DNA of 36,898 nt from an uncultured Collinsella sp. (lineage in GTDB: Bacteria; Actinomycetota; Coriobacteriia; Coriobacteriales; Coriobacteriaceae), in contig CABSNF010000010.1 in NCBI GenBank assembly GCA_902478995.1, forward strand, positions 1-36,898. The letters are read 5' to 3'. The translations under genes were made by a program, and so were the position numbers. Below the pieces are notes generated by a model. It was not told the DNA's origin and did no database searches. It saw only the letters and a list, made by a program, of their open reading frames with translations. This document shows positions 23,534-31,437 of the stretch, one piece after another (the first letter of the stretch is position 1; each line of letters begins with the position of its first letter).

Positions 23534-23839
23534 ATGTATATCAAGAAGGGCGATAAGGTCCAGGTTCTCTCTGGTAAGGATCGCGGCAAGCAGGGCGTTG
23601 TCCTGCGTGCTCTCCCCGCCGAGAACAAGGTCGTTGTCGAGGGCGTTTCGGTCGTCAAGAAGGCCGTCAAGCCCAACGCTGCCAACCAGCAGGGCGGCAT
23701 CGTTTCGCAGGAGGCTCCCATCGACGTCTCCAACGTCAATCTCGTTTGCCCCGAGTGCGGTAAGGTTACCCGCGTCGGTCACGAGAAGGACGGCAAGAAC
23801 AAGCTGCGCGTCTGCAAGAAGTGCGGCCACAAGTTCTAA
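23534..23839 (+). CDS. rplX: 50S ribosomal protein L24, zinc-ribbon form
   Basis: An assembly initiator near the tunnel exit. It has 101 residues: a KOW domain (KKGDKVQVLSGKDRGKQGVV), a middle VEGVSVVKKAVKPN, and a C-terminal C-x2-C...C-x2-C pair (CPECGK and CKKCGHKF) that can hold zinc. GGGGAG precedes ATG 23534. It is the last gene of the cluster: a terminator follows, and rplE (L5), normally next, is absent. Confidence 0.96.
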   Translation: MYIKKGDKVQVLSGKDRGKQGVVLRALPAENKVVVEGVSVVKKAVKPNAANQQGGIVSQEAPIDVSNVNLVCPECGKVTRVGHEKDGKNKLRVCKKCGHKF

Positions 23840-23866
23840 GTTGCCCGCAACATTAAGTTGCTAGCC

Positions 23867-23902
23867 AAGGCCCGGATGCCCCCACGGCACCCGGGCCTTT
23901 TT
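23867..23902 (+). terminator. Rho-independent terminator ending the ribosomal cluster
   Basis: AAGGCCCGG (23867-23875) pairs with CCGGGCCTT (23891-23899), followed by a T run. It lies 28 bp after the rplX stop. Confidence 0.9.
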
Positions 23903-23929
23903 CTATCCCTACTCATTCGGGACAGACTT

Positions 23930-24100
23930 AAATGAGTGGCCGTTGGGGGCGTTCTTAAACGACCAGTCGATGGGGACTGTCTTTAGATTTGTTTATCTGG
24001 TCATCTGGGATAGGCTTCAACGAAAGCGGCACATAGGGACTGTCTCTAGGTGCCGGCACATAGGGACGTTCCCTTTTTGCCGGCAGTTTGGGACGGTCCT
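23930..24100. repeat. Fragments of GGGAC-type intergenic palindromes (REP-like)
   Basis: The stretch holds GGGGACTGTCTTTAG (about 23966), CACATAGGGACTGTCTCTAG (about 24030), CACATAGGGACGTTCCCT (about 24057) and GGGACGGTCC (about 24090). GCCGGCA (24052-24058) pairs with TGCCGGC (24078-24084) around AGGGACGTTCCCT. They look like decayed copies of one palindromic family. Nothing coding is convincing in 23903-24379. Confidence 0.55.
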
Positions 24101-24199
24101 TTGATGTCTGATGCCCTCAGAGGGGTGGAGTATCACGGCCTACTCTGTTCTTTAGGGCTTTGGTGTTCCGCCTCTTTATGTTTCACAAGGATCGTCGCA

Positions 24200-24247
24200 T
24201 GCGCATTTATGCGCATAGCTTTGCGCGACAATGCGCATAACTGCGCA
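24200..24247. promoter_or_regulatory. Five phased TGCGC(A) sites upstream of the oxidoreductase gene
   Basis: TGCGCA at 24200, 24210, 24232 and 24242, and TGCGCG at 24222, are spaced 10-12 bp apart, close to one helical turn. A near-palindrome GCGCAATTGTGCG lies further down, near 24316. Probable operator cluster; the binding protein is unknown. The DeoR gene at 25463 is one candidate. Confidence 0.5.
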
Positions 24248-24379
24248 AACATCTGCCAACTATGGCTAAATAATGACCGACAAACAAATAAATACGCAAA
24301 CACGAGCAGATACGCGCGCAATTGTGCGAATATAGGGTTGTTAGAAATGAAGGACTTCCGATGACTCAGGAGGCACATA

Positions 24380-25459
24380 ATGGCAGATTCCAAACAGGCT
24401 CCGCTCGACGCCGAAGCAGCCGCAAAAGCAGCGTTCACTTCGGTCCAGGACAAGCCATTCCCCGATGATATCTTTACGGCTCCCGAGCTTCGTTGGGCTG
24501 TGATCGGGTGCGGCGTTATCGCCAACCAGATGGCCCAGTCTCTCGCTCTTGCCGGTCGCAAGCTTGCGGGCGTCGCCAACCGCACGCTGTCCAAGGCTCA
24601 GGCTTTTGCTGAGCAATATGGCATCGAGAAGGTCTATGAAACGGTCGAGGACCTCTACGCCGATCCGAACATTGACGCAGTCTATATCACCACGCCGCAC
24701 AACACGCATATCACCTACCTGCGAGCCGCTCTGGCAGCTGGTAAGCACGTACTCTGCGAGAAGGCCATTACCCTCAACTCTGCCGAGCTCGACGAGGCCC
24801 GTGCCATCGCCGACGAGCACAACGTGGTCCTTATGGATGCCACCACGGTGCTCCACATGCCCTTGTATCAGGAGCTGCGCCGCCGCATGGATGCCGGCGA
24901 CTTTGGACGCATGAACCTCGCCCAGCTCAACTTTGGCAGCTACAAGGAGTACGGCGACCTGACCAACCGCTTTTACAATCGCAACCTTGCTGGCGGTGCC
25001 ATGCTCGATATTGGCGTCTATGCCCTGTCCGTCATGCGCCTCTTTATGGCAAGCCAGCCCGCTGAGGTCGTTTCGCTGGGCAACACCTGCGAGACTGGCG
25101 TTGACGTCGCGGGTGGCATCGTCTGCCGAAATGCCGAGCAGCAGCTGGGCGTCGTGAGCCTTACGCTCCACTCCAAGCAGCCCAAGCGCTCGGTCATCAG
25201 CTTCGACAAGTGCTACATCGAGGTCAATGAATATCCGCGTGCCGATCACGCGACCATCGTGTGGACTGCGGACGGCCACCGCGAGGAGGTCCACGCCGGC
25301 ACCGAAGCTTACGCCCTGTGCTATGAGATGGCCGACCTGGAGAAGGCCGTTGCCGGCGACGACTCCAAGCGCGAGCTGCTGGATTATGCTTCTGATGTTA
25401 TGGAGCTTATGACCAAGCTCCGCGCCGACTGGGGAGTTGTGTACCCCGAGGAGGAGTAA
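24380..25459 (+). CDS. Gfo/Idh/MocA family NAD(P)-dependent oxidoreductase
   Basis: A cytoplasmic sugar- or polyol-type dehydrogenase. It has 359 residues. After a 35-residue N-terminal extension a Rossmann fold opens with WAVIGCGVIANQ (G43-x-G45-x2-A48). VYITTPHNTHITYLRAALAA and HVLCEKAI (E127-K128-A129, usually EKP) follow; the K is the family catalytic Lys. AGGAMLDIGVYALSVM near 210 is the substrate-side signature. ATG 24380 has a strong AGGAGG. It ends 3 bp before the DeoR gene, so both share one transcript, under the phased TGCGCA sites upstream. Substrate unknown. Confidence 0.9.
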   Translation: MADSKQAPLDAEAAAKAAFTSVQDKPFPDDIFTAPELRWAVIGCGVIANQMAQSLALAGRKLAGVANRTLSKAQAFAEQYGIEKVYETVEDLYADPNIDAVYITTPHNTHITYLRAALAAGKHVLCEKAITLNSAELDEARAIADEHNVVLMDATTVLHMPLYQELRRRMDAGDFGRMNLAQLNFGSYKEYGDLTNRFYNRNLAGGAMLDIGVYALSVMRLFMASQPAEVVSLGNTCETGVDVAGGIVCRNAEQQLGVVSLTLHSKQPKRSVISFDKCYIEVNEYPRADHATIVWTADGHREEVHAGTEAYALCYEMADLEKAVAGDDSKRELLDYASDVMELMTKLRADWGVVYPEEE

Positions 25460-25462
25460 GCG

Positions 25463-26209
25463 ATGCTTGCGGAAGATAGGCTCAACGCGATCGTGTCGAT
25501 GGTGCAGCAGGCCGGCTCGGTTACCGTGCCGGAGCTTGCCGAAGCCCTGGGCGTGACGGCGTCTACCATTCGGCGCGACCTGCAGACGCTCGACCGCGCA
25601 CACCGCATCGCCAAGGTCCACGGTGGGGCGACGAGTCTTGAGCGCGCGCACGTGACGCGCGACCTAACGATCAGCGAGCGCAGCGATCTCCATAACGACG
25701 ACAAGGAGCGTATCTGCGCCCGTGCGGCGGCGCTTGTGGAGCCCGATAGCTTTGTGTATATCGATTCGGGCTCCACGACGCTTAGGCTCATCGAGCATCT
25801 TCCGCGCCTTGAGGGCGTCACCTATGTGACCGACTCCGTGCTCCATGCTCAGCATCTCGCTCTGCGCGGCATGCGCACCGTGGTGCTGGGCGGCGAGCTC
25901 AAGCCCGAGACCGAGGCGCTCGTCGGTCCCGATGCCTTGGCAACCCTGGACCGCTATAACTTCAACTGCGGCTTTTGGGGTTCCAATGGCATCGCCGCCG
26001 AGCAAGGTCTCACCACACCGGATATCGAGGAAGCGCAAGTCAAGCGTATCTCGATGCGCCATACCGCCAAACGCTTCGTAATCTCAGACGCCAGCAAATT
26101 CGGCATGGTGGCGCCCGTCAAGTTCGCGGACTTCCGCGACGCAACGATTATTACCGCGGGCGAGGTGCCAGCCAAGTACCAGTCGATGGACAACGTCATC
26201 ACGGTCTAG
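25463..26209 (+). CDS. DeoR-family transcriptional regulator
   Basis: A 248-residue repressor with a winged helix at 1-57 (VTASTIRRDLQTLDRAHRI, then KVHGGATSLE) and a sensor domain with VYIDSGSTTLRLIEHL near 94, VVLGGELKPETEALVGP near 140 and FWGSNGIAAEQGLTTPDIEE near 171. The ATxxGLTTPxxxE pattern is like the FruR/FruT branch. It follows the oxidoreductase gene by 3 bp; GAGGAGGAG at the end of that gene is its ribosome site. Probably it controls its own two-gene operon and sugar genes elsewhere, answering to a sugar phosphate. Confidence 0.9.
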   Translation: MLAEDRLNAIVSMVQQAGSVTVPELAEALGVTASTIRRDLQTLDRAHRIAKVHGGATSLERAHVTRDLTISERSDLHNDDKERICARAAALVEPDSFVYIDSGSTTLRLIEHLPRLEGVTYVTDSVLHAQHLALRGMRTVVLGGELKPETEALVGPDALATLDRYNFNCGFWGSNGIAAEQGLTTPDIEEAQVKRISMRHTAKRFVISDASKFGMVAPVKFADFRDATIITAGEVPAKYQSMDNVITV

Positions 26210-26248
26210 CGACAGGGCAAGGTCAAAACCATTTAGGTTCCTCAATAG

Positions 26249-26284
26249 AAAGCGGCAACACCCTCGATGGGCGATGCCGCTTTT
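26249..26284 (+). terminator. Rho-independent terminator after the DeoR gene
   Basis: AAAGCGGCA (26249-26257) pairs with TGCCGCTTT (26275-26283), inner CCC/GGG, followed by TTGTT. Confidence 0.85.
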
Positions 26285-26299
26285 GTTGTCTGCCGTTTT

Positions 26300-26517
26300 G
26301 TCTAAATCTGTAACAACTAGACCGTTAAAAGTGGGCTAGGTGTTACAGATTGAGATACTTCCGAACCTTGCCGTCCCTTTGTCTCGATCTGTAACATCTG
26401 GGACCGATTTTGACGAGTAATTGTTACAGATTGAGATTTTCCCTTGAGGGGGATTCGAATGTCTCGATCTGTAACAGATAGACCGGAAAATGGGTTCTAA
26501 CTGTTACAGATCGAGAC
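26300..26517. repeat. Tandem array of three 57-bp palindromes
   Basis: Units lie at 26300-26356, 26381-26437 and 26461-26517. Each has a 16-base left arm (GTCTCGATCTGTAACA in units 2 and 3; GTCTAAATCTGTAACA in unit 1), a 25-base centre with GACCG, and a 16-base right arm (TGTTACAGATYGAGAY). Spacers are 24 and 23 bp and differ in sequence. It lies between convergent genes. Possibly a palindromic mobile repeat (MITE or BIME type) or a clustered operator. Confidence 0.85.
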
Positions 26518-26547
26518 GTTTTGGGACCGCGGCTAAGCCATTGCGTC

Positions 26548-26587
26548 AAAACCACCACAAAGGTGCCTGTCCCCATTGTGGTGGTTT
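26548..26587 (-). terminator. REP-like palindrome acting as terminator of the minus-strand operon
   Basis: AAACCACCACAA (26549-26560) pairs perfectly with TTGTGGTGGTTT (26576-26587) around a loop holding GGTGCCTGTCCCC. On the minus strand it ends in TTTT. It overlaps the stop codon of the pseudouridine synthase gene. The loop sequence relates it to the GGGACAG palindromes elsewhere in the window. Confidence 0.7.
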
Positions 26588-27245
26588 AAGGCTCCCAGGG
26601 GCAGGGGGCTTCGATGTGGATGTGCTCGCCGGTTACGGGATGGGTGAAGGACACGCTGCGGGCGTGGAGCATCAGGCCGCAGGGGCGCGGCGTGCCGTAC
26701 AGGTCGTCGCCAACCAGGGGATGATGCTCGCTGGCCAGGTGGACGCGAATCTGATGCTTGCGGCCGGTGAGCAGCTCGACATCGATATACGAACGCGTGG
26801 GCAGACCTCGGCGGCTCTTAAGGCGCTTGAGCACCTTCACGCGCGTCTGCGACGGCTTGCCGCTGGCGCCGACGCGCATCTTGCGGCTGTCGTGGCGGTC
26901 GCGGGCGATGGGCTTGTCGATGAGCTTCTCGTTCCAGTCGATCTTGCCCTCGGCCAGCGCCAGATAGTGCTTTTCGAAGGCGTGGTCGTTCACCATCTGG
27001 TCAAAGGCGGGCTGCGTCTGCTTGTCGAGCGAGAACAGCACCACGCCGGTGGTGTTGCGGTCCAGGCGGTTGAGCGGCTGCATGTCGGTCGCGGCAAAGC
27101 CGTCGCCCATCGCCAGCAAAAGGTCGCTGGCGTAGTCGGTAAGTGTGCGCTCACCGGTGCCGTCGCCGTGGACGATCATGCCGGCGGGCTTATCGATGGC
27201 CATGAGCCAGGCGTCGCAGTAGAGGACTTGAGGTTCTTCGTTCAC
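26586..27245 (-). CDS. RluA/RluD-family RNA pseudouridine synthase, no S4 domain
   Basis: It isomerises uridine to pseudouridine in rRNA or tRNA. It has 219 residues and lacks the N-terminal S4 RNA-binding domain of RluD, so it resembles RluA or short orphan members. The catalytic motif is NRLDRNTTGVVLFS with D62. LTGRKHQIRVHLASEHHPLV near 155-175 is the second signature, and GDDLYGTPRPCGLMLHARSV follows. It starts 15 bp after the U32 gene and so is probably cotranscribed. The target site cannot be read from sequence. Its stop lies within a REP-like palindrome. Confidence 0.9.
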   Translation of the reverse strand: MNEEPQVLYCDAWLMAIDKPAGMIVHGDGTGERTLTDYASDLLLAMGDGFAATDMQPLNRLDRNTTGVVLFSLDKQTQPAFDQMVNDHAFEKHYLALAEGKIDWNEKLIDKPIARDRHDSRKMRVGASGKPSQTRVKVLKRLKSRRGLPTRSYIDVELLTGRKHQIRVHLASEHHPLVGDDLYGTPRPCGLMLHARSVSFTHPVTGEHIHIEAPCPWEP

Positions 27246-27260
27246 GTGTAAGCCTTTCGG

Positions 27261-29753
27261 TTAGCTAATTCCCACAAACATGCAGCCCGAGGTGGCGCCG
27301 CGCAGGCGGGCAGCGGGCTTGCGACCTGCCTGAGCTGCCTCAATGGCGCGGCGGACACGAGCAACGGCACGGCCAATCTCATCGGCTTCGAGCAGGGTTC
27401 CGTCAACCATAAGACGGCGCACGCCGGCATCGAGCAGCTGTGGAACCTGCGGCGTGAGGTCGATAGGGTAGGCATCGTACAGGCGTGAGCGGCCGTGGAT
27501 GTCGGTACGCACGGGCATGACCTTGCCGTCGATATTCTTAAGCGAGAGCTTGCGGGCGCGAAGGCGGCAGTTGGCACAATCGTGGATGCAGCCGTTGGCA
27601 ACCTGCAGAATGCAATGCTCGCTTGTCATGACGCGTGGGCGGCCAAAGACGGTGATGCCCAGAGCTGCGGGCGCGGCGGCGCCGAGCGAGACAATCTCGT
27701 CGAGCGTGATCTCGGGCGAGAGCCAAAACGCACCGGCTCCGCGCTCGGCAAGCGCCTCCATGCAGGGCGCGTTGTGAACCGGCAGGCAAGAGCGAATCTC
27801 GGCCGTGGTGCCAACCTGGGCGGCCAGGGCAAGCTCAGAGATGTTGCCAATAGCGACCGTGGCGCCGGCAACAACCCACGGGTCGACGCGTACGTGGTCA
27901 ACGGCGCGGCAGACCTCGTCGAGCACGGGTACGATGCCCTGCTCAAATGCATCGGCGGGGGAGAGCTCGGCCGCATCGAGCGCGTCGGTGGTCATGTAGA
28001 TGCGCGTTGCACCCTCCGCCCGCGCTGCCTCGGCGGCCTCGAGCGAGGTGACGGTGGCACAGATCTGCGGCTCATCGCGGTAGTGCTCGGGCATGGGGCG
28101 CGTACATTTGTCGAGCACCGGCAACTCGAGCGTTTTTGCGCGCTCCTCGTACGGTGCCAGAATGGCCTCTTCCAGCGCCTTACAAGCGGCGGCGCGCACC
28201 TTGTGCACGGCGGAGAAGCCCATGCCGCAGCCCTCATCGAGCGCCACATCAAAGCTCGCGGCCTCAAAGGGAGAGGAGCCCATGCGCCCGACGTGCTCAA
28301 CCAGATCGGATGCCTCGACGGCGCGGGTCTTGGCGGCCTCGACGGTGAAGCCCGTGGCGGTGGCGGTGAGCGCGGGGTTGTCACAGCAGGTGAGTGTGAC
28401 AGTAAACGGCTCGCCCAGGCGCGCCACGACGGACACGTCAACAGCTCGGCGGCGCAGCACATCGCGCTTGAGCGCGGCGCCGGCGGCGTCAATGGCGCTC
28501 TGGCTTCGAATCACGCGCACGCGGCAGCCCTCGGGCATGCTACGGGGCACGCGGCACTCAATGATGTCACCGGCGGCGGCATCATCGGCGGCAATGGTGG
28601 TCAGGAACTGGTCAAACTCGTTATCGTGGCGAAGCTCCAGCAGGTCGCCTTTGCCCACGGGCTCAAACAGCTCAATGCGGGCGATGGCGGCGCGGCGACG
28701 GCGGTCGTCGGACTTGAGGCCGCGCACATCGCGGTTGGCCGGGCGGCTGCCCAGCACCGTGCCCACGATCTGGCCGCGGTTGTTGGAGCGCTCGTAGCTC
28801 ATCATCTCGTCACCCGAGGTACCGTCTTGGTAGGCGTGCGTAAAGTCGCGGTTAAAGCAGCGCTTGAGCTGTCGCTGACGGGCTGCATCCTCATCCTTGG
28901 AGGTCGAAACATCGGCCAGCATGTCATCAATCTGATGACGATACACGTCGACGATGGAGTACACGTAATCGGGTGCCTTCATGCGGCCCTCGAGCTTGAG
29001 CGATGCGGCGCCGGCGTCATACAGACGGCGAACAAGCTGTGAGGTGTTGGTGTCACGCGGGCACAGCGCGCGCTCGCGACCGGCAGGGGAGAGCGCGCGA
29101 CCGTTCTCGTCGATCAACTCGTAGGGCAGGCGGCAGGGCTGGGCGCACATGCCGCGGTTGGCCGATCGTCCCGCCATGGCAAAGCTCGACAGCAGGCACA
29201 GGCCCGAGTAGCAAAAGCAGATGGCGCCATGGCTGAAGACCTCAAGGTCCACATCGGGCGCGGCGTCGTGAATGGCGGCGATTTCGTCGATGGAGAGCTC
29301 GCGCGAGAGAGTCACGCGGTCGGCGCCCTGCTCACGGCACCAAAGGGTTCCGCGGTCGTCGTGGATGTTCGCCTGGGTCGAGATATGTGTCTCGATGCCG
29401 GGCATGGTGCGCTTGACCTCAAAGAACAGACCCCAGTCCTGGATAATGAAGGCATCGGCGCCCAGCGTGGAGCAGCGATGGATGAGCTGCAGTGCATCGC
29501 CCATCTCGGAATGCTTGATGACGATGTTGACCGTGACGTAGACGCGCGACCCGGCTAGATGCGCGGCGCGGCAGGCTTGCTCAAAGGCCTCGTCGGTAAA
29601 GTTGGTTGCCTTGCGGCGGGCGTTGAAGCTGCCCATGCCGCAGTAGATGGCGTCTGCCCCGGCGGCGAGCGCGGCGGCAAAGGGCTCCGGGCCTCCGGCG
29701 GGGGCCAAAAGCTCGGGCCTGCGGTTAGTGGTTCGGCTGGCGGTTGCGGTCAT
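27261..29753 (-). CDS. Peptidase U32 family protein with C-terminal extension (RlhA/YhbU-like)
   Basis: The closest studied relative is E. coli RlhA, which hydroxylates C2501 of 23S rRNA; others in the family act in tRNA or ubiquinone hydroxylation, and the old name collagenase is doubtful. It has 830 residues. LLAPAGGPEPFAAALAAGADAIYCG opens the U32 domain. HGAICFCYSGLCLLSSFA, then RGMCAQPCRLPYEL near 175-210 holds the four-cysteine pattern used for an Fe-S cluster. The middle (about 300-600) is a DUF3656-like region, and the C-terminus has a further set of cysteines (CILQVANGCIHDCANCRLR). It is longer than RlhA (about 650). It leads a two-gene operon with a pseudouridine synthase, which supports an RNA-modification role. 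Confidence 0.88.
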   Translation of the reverse strand: MTATASRTTNRRPELLAPAGGPEPFAAALAAGADAIYCGMGSFNARRKATNFTDEAFEQACRAAHLAGSRVYVTVNIVIKHSEMGDALQLIHRCSTLGADAFIIQDWGLFFEVKRTMPGIETHISTQANIHDDRGTLWCREQGADRVTLSRELSIDEIAAIHDAAPDVDLEVFSHGAICFCYSGLCLLSSFAMAGRSANRGMCAQPCRLPYELIDENGRALSPAGRERALCPRDTNTSQLVRRLYDAGAASLKLEGRMKAPDYVYSIVDVYRHQIDDMLADVSTSKDEDAARQRQLKRCFNRDFTHAYQDGTSGDEMMSYERSNNRGQIVGTVLGSRPANRDVRGLKSDDRRRRAAIARIELFEPVGKGDLLELRHDNEFDQFLTTIAADDAAAGDIIECRVPRSMPEGCRVRVIRSQSAIDAAGAALKRDVLRRRAVDVSVVARLGEPFTVTLTCCDNPALTATATGFTVEAAKTRAVEASDLVEHVGRMGSSPFEAASFDVALDEGCGMGFSAVHKVRAAACKALEEAILAPYEERAKTLELPVLDKCTRPMPEHYRDEPQICATVTSLEAAEAARAEGATRIYMTTDALDAAELSPADAFEQGIVPVLDEVCRAVDHVRVDPWVVAGATVAIGNISELALAAQVGTTAEIRSCLPVHNAPCMEALAERGAGAFWLSPEITLDEIVSLGAAAPAALGITVFGRPRVMTSEHCILQVANGCIHDCANCRLRARKLSLKNIDGKVMPVRTDIHGRSRLYDAYPIDLTPQVPQLLDAGVRRLMVDGTLLEADEIGRAVARVRRAIEAAQAGRKPAARLRGATSGCMFVGIS

Positions 29754-29935
29754 ATCCTGCCTTTCAAAATGCTCAGATATTCAAAAGTATAGTGGCGTCG
29801 CTGCGGTGGGCGACGCCCGCAGCCTAAGCAGGACAAAGTCTTCAGCAGTTTGGACTGGCTGCTCCACATGAGAACCGTTCAGCGGTTCGGGGAAACCGTT
29901 GGGCGATAAAATATTCTCGCAAGCTGATAATATTC

Positions 29936-29964
29936 TTGCATCAAACAGAAACCTTGAGTACTAT
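29936..29964 (+). promoter_or_regulatory. Promoter of ridA
   Basis: -35 TTGCAT (29936-29941), 17-bp spacer, -10 TACTAT (29959-29964). ATATTCTCGCA (29911) and ATATTCTTGCA (29930) form an 11-bp direct repeat overlapping the -35, a possible operator. The rest of 29754-29935 shows only a small GAACCG/CGGTTC hairpin. Confidence 0.55.
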
Positions 29965-29972
29965 CCCAATCA

Positions 29973-30020
29973 AGCGCGGTGTTCAGACCGAACTGTGCCT
30001 CCCGGTGTGAACACCGCGCT
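29973..30020 (+). promoter_or_regulatory. 13-bp perfect inverted repeat in the ridA 5' leader
   Basis: AGCGCGGTGTTCA (29973-29985) is the exact reverse complement of TGAACACCGCGCT (30008-30020), with 22 bases between. The predicted transcript would start at the first arm. It may be a repressor operator or an RNA hairpin that protects the 5' end. Confidence 0.6.
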
Positions 30021-30053
30021 CACGCTCTCTCAATTGATCGTAAGGAGAAAAAC

Positions 30054-30431
30054 ATGAGCAAGACCGTCGTGTCTTCCGATAACGCACCCGCAGCCATCGG
30101 CCCGTATTCCCCCGGTATCCAGGCCGGCAACATGGTGTTCCTGTCCGGCCAGCTGGGCATCGATCCCGCGACCGGCAAGATGCCCGAGGGCGTCGAGGCC
30201 CAGGCCAAGCAGTCCCTCGCCAACGTCGAGGCCCTGCTGACCGCTGCCGGCGCTACCTTTGCCGATGTCGTCAAGACCACGGTCTACCTGGCCGACATTG
30301 CCGACTTCGCTGCCGTGAACGAGATCTACGCCTCCAAGTTCGAGGCCCCGTTCCCCGCGCGCAGCGCCTTCCAGGTTGCCGCCCTTCCGGCTGGCGGTCT
30401 GGTCGAGATCGAGGTCGTCGCCGCCCTCTAA
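30054..30431 (+). CDS. ridA: RidA family enamine/imine deaminase
   Basis: It hydrolyses reactive 2-aminoacrylate and related imines made by PLP enzymes, giving keto acids and ammonia. It has 125 residues, the family length, and would form a trimer. Active-site residues are present: Y18, R103 (FPARSAFQV) and E120 (GGLVEIEVVA). The start ATG 30054 has TAAGGAGAA; an upstream in-frame ATG has none. It stands alone between its own promoter and a strong terminator, but next to a purine-catabolism locus. Pathways of this kind often include a diaminopropionate ammonia-lyase that makes aminoacrylate, so a link is possible. Confidence 0.95.
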   Translation: MSKTVVSSDNAPAAIGPYSPGIQAGNMVFLSGQLGIDPATGKMPEGVEAQAKQSLANVEALLTAAGATFADVVKTTVYLADIADFAAVNEIYASKFEAPFPARSAFQVAALPAGGLVEIEVVAAL

Positions 30432-30461
30432 GGTGTTGGCCACAACTAAACATGACATGCA

Positions 30462-30499
30462 AAAAGACCCTGCAGCGCGTGCGAGCTGCAGGGTCTTTT
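30462..30499. terminator. Bidirectional terminator between ridA and the YheO-type gene
   Basis: AAAAGACCCTGCAG (30462-30475) pairs perfectly with CTGCAGGGTCTTTT (30486-30499) around ten bases. T runs occur on both strands, and it lies between convergent genes. Confidence 0.92.
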
Positions 30500-30543
30500 G
30501 TCAAGTGACGGATCGCTTGTGGAGCCGCGCTCCATTTTGCTCG

Positions 30544-31200
30544 TTAGCCTTCCTTGCGGACTTTTTGCAGGTAGCGGTAGACGCTGGGCTCCGAGATGCC
30601 CAGCGCGGTGGCGGCGCAGGCCACGGCACCCTTGAGCATGAACACCCCGTTGCCGTTGAGGTGGCGAATGACGTCCACGCGGTCGCTCTGACCAAGCGAC
30701 GCTATATCCAGCCCGCGCGCGCTCAGCAACTCGGCAATACTGCGGTCGATGAGCTCTTGTGTAGACTCCGAAAGGCTTTCGACCTCGATAGACGCGGGTT
30801 CTGCCTGCCTAGGCACAGCGTCGAAGCAGGCCATGAGCTGTTGCGCCATGGCGTTGATGGAGTGTACGGTCGAGAGGTCGGTGTTGACGCAGAGCATGCC
30901 GACGATCTCGTCATTCTCGCGGATAAAGTATGTCGCTGACTCCAACGTCTTGCCTCCGGCGCCGCGGCCCTCGTAGCCCGTAATAAACGGCAGGTCGCGA
31001 TACTTGGCGTCGTGCATGATCTTGAGTGCCAGATCGGTGGCGGGACCGCCGACCTTGCGGCCGCTCACGATGCCGTTGCGAATATCGACGATGGCGTGGT
31101 CGGGATCCGAGAAATCGTGCAGCACGATTTCGCTGTTTTTGCCGAGTATCTGCTCCAGAAAATCGACCATCGGCAAAAAGCGACGTACGGTCTCGTTCAC
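30544..31200 (-). CDS. YheO/DauR-type transcriptional regulator (PAS-like + HTH)
   Basis: A 218-residue regulator. The N-terminal YheO domain (about 5-120) shows FLEQILGKNSEIVLHDF, GRKVGGPATDLAL and the TYFIRENDEIVGMLCVNTDL core. The C-terminal HTH (about 165-215) ends with ALGISEPSVYRYLQKVRKEG. The start is taken as GTG 31200 because AAAGGAG stands seven bases upstream and family members begin at this NETVRRFLPM. A longer frame from 31341 is unsupported. It is divergent from the purine permease gene and is the likely regulator of that operon. The ligand is unknown; relatives such as DauR control amino-acid catabolism. Confidence 0.88.
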   Translation of the reverse strand: MNETVRRFLPMVDFLEQILGKNSEIVLHDFSDPDHAIVDIRNGIVSGRKVGGPATDLALKIMHDAKYRDLPFITGYEGRGAGGKTLESATYFIRENDEIVGMLCVNTDLSTVHSINAMAQQLMACFDAVPRQAEPASIEVESLSESTQELIDRSIAELLSARGLDIASLGQSDRVDVIRHLNGNGVFMLKGAVACAATALGISEPSVYRYLQKVRKEG

Positions 31201-31437
31201 GGGCAACTCCTTTGGGTGAAATCGGAAATGTTCATAACAATTTTTTATCATGGTAACACGCTGCTCATCATCTCGTATATCCGCAGGTACATGACGTAAT
31301 AGAGACGAACGGTAGGAATTTGGCGGTAAACGGTTGACCAAAAGAAAAGTTAGATGTTATTTTGAACAGACACATTCCTGACCTGCGGAAATGCATTGTC
31401 TCAGCTGAAGAATAGTCTGATAACAAAAAATTATTAT

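Noticed and set aside
24050..24364. 104-codon plus-strand frame between rplX and the oxidoreductase gene
   Set aside because: It runs through palindrome fragments and the TGCGCA array, has no ribosome site and no resemblance to any protein.
26300..26517. CRISPR array
   Set aside because: Units are 57-bp palindromes with variable centres and 23-24-bp spacers, only three units, and no cas genes nearby; this does not fit CRISPR structure.
27495..29042. 515-codon open frame on the plus strand opposite the U32 gene
   Set aside because: Gly/Ala-rich shadow of the minus-strand gene, without a start signal or known motifs.
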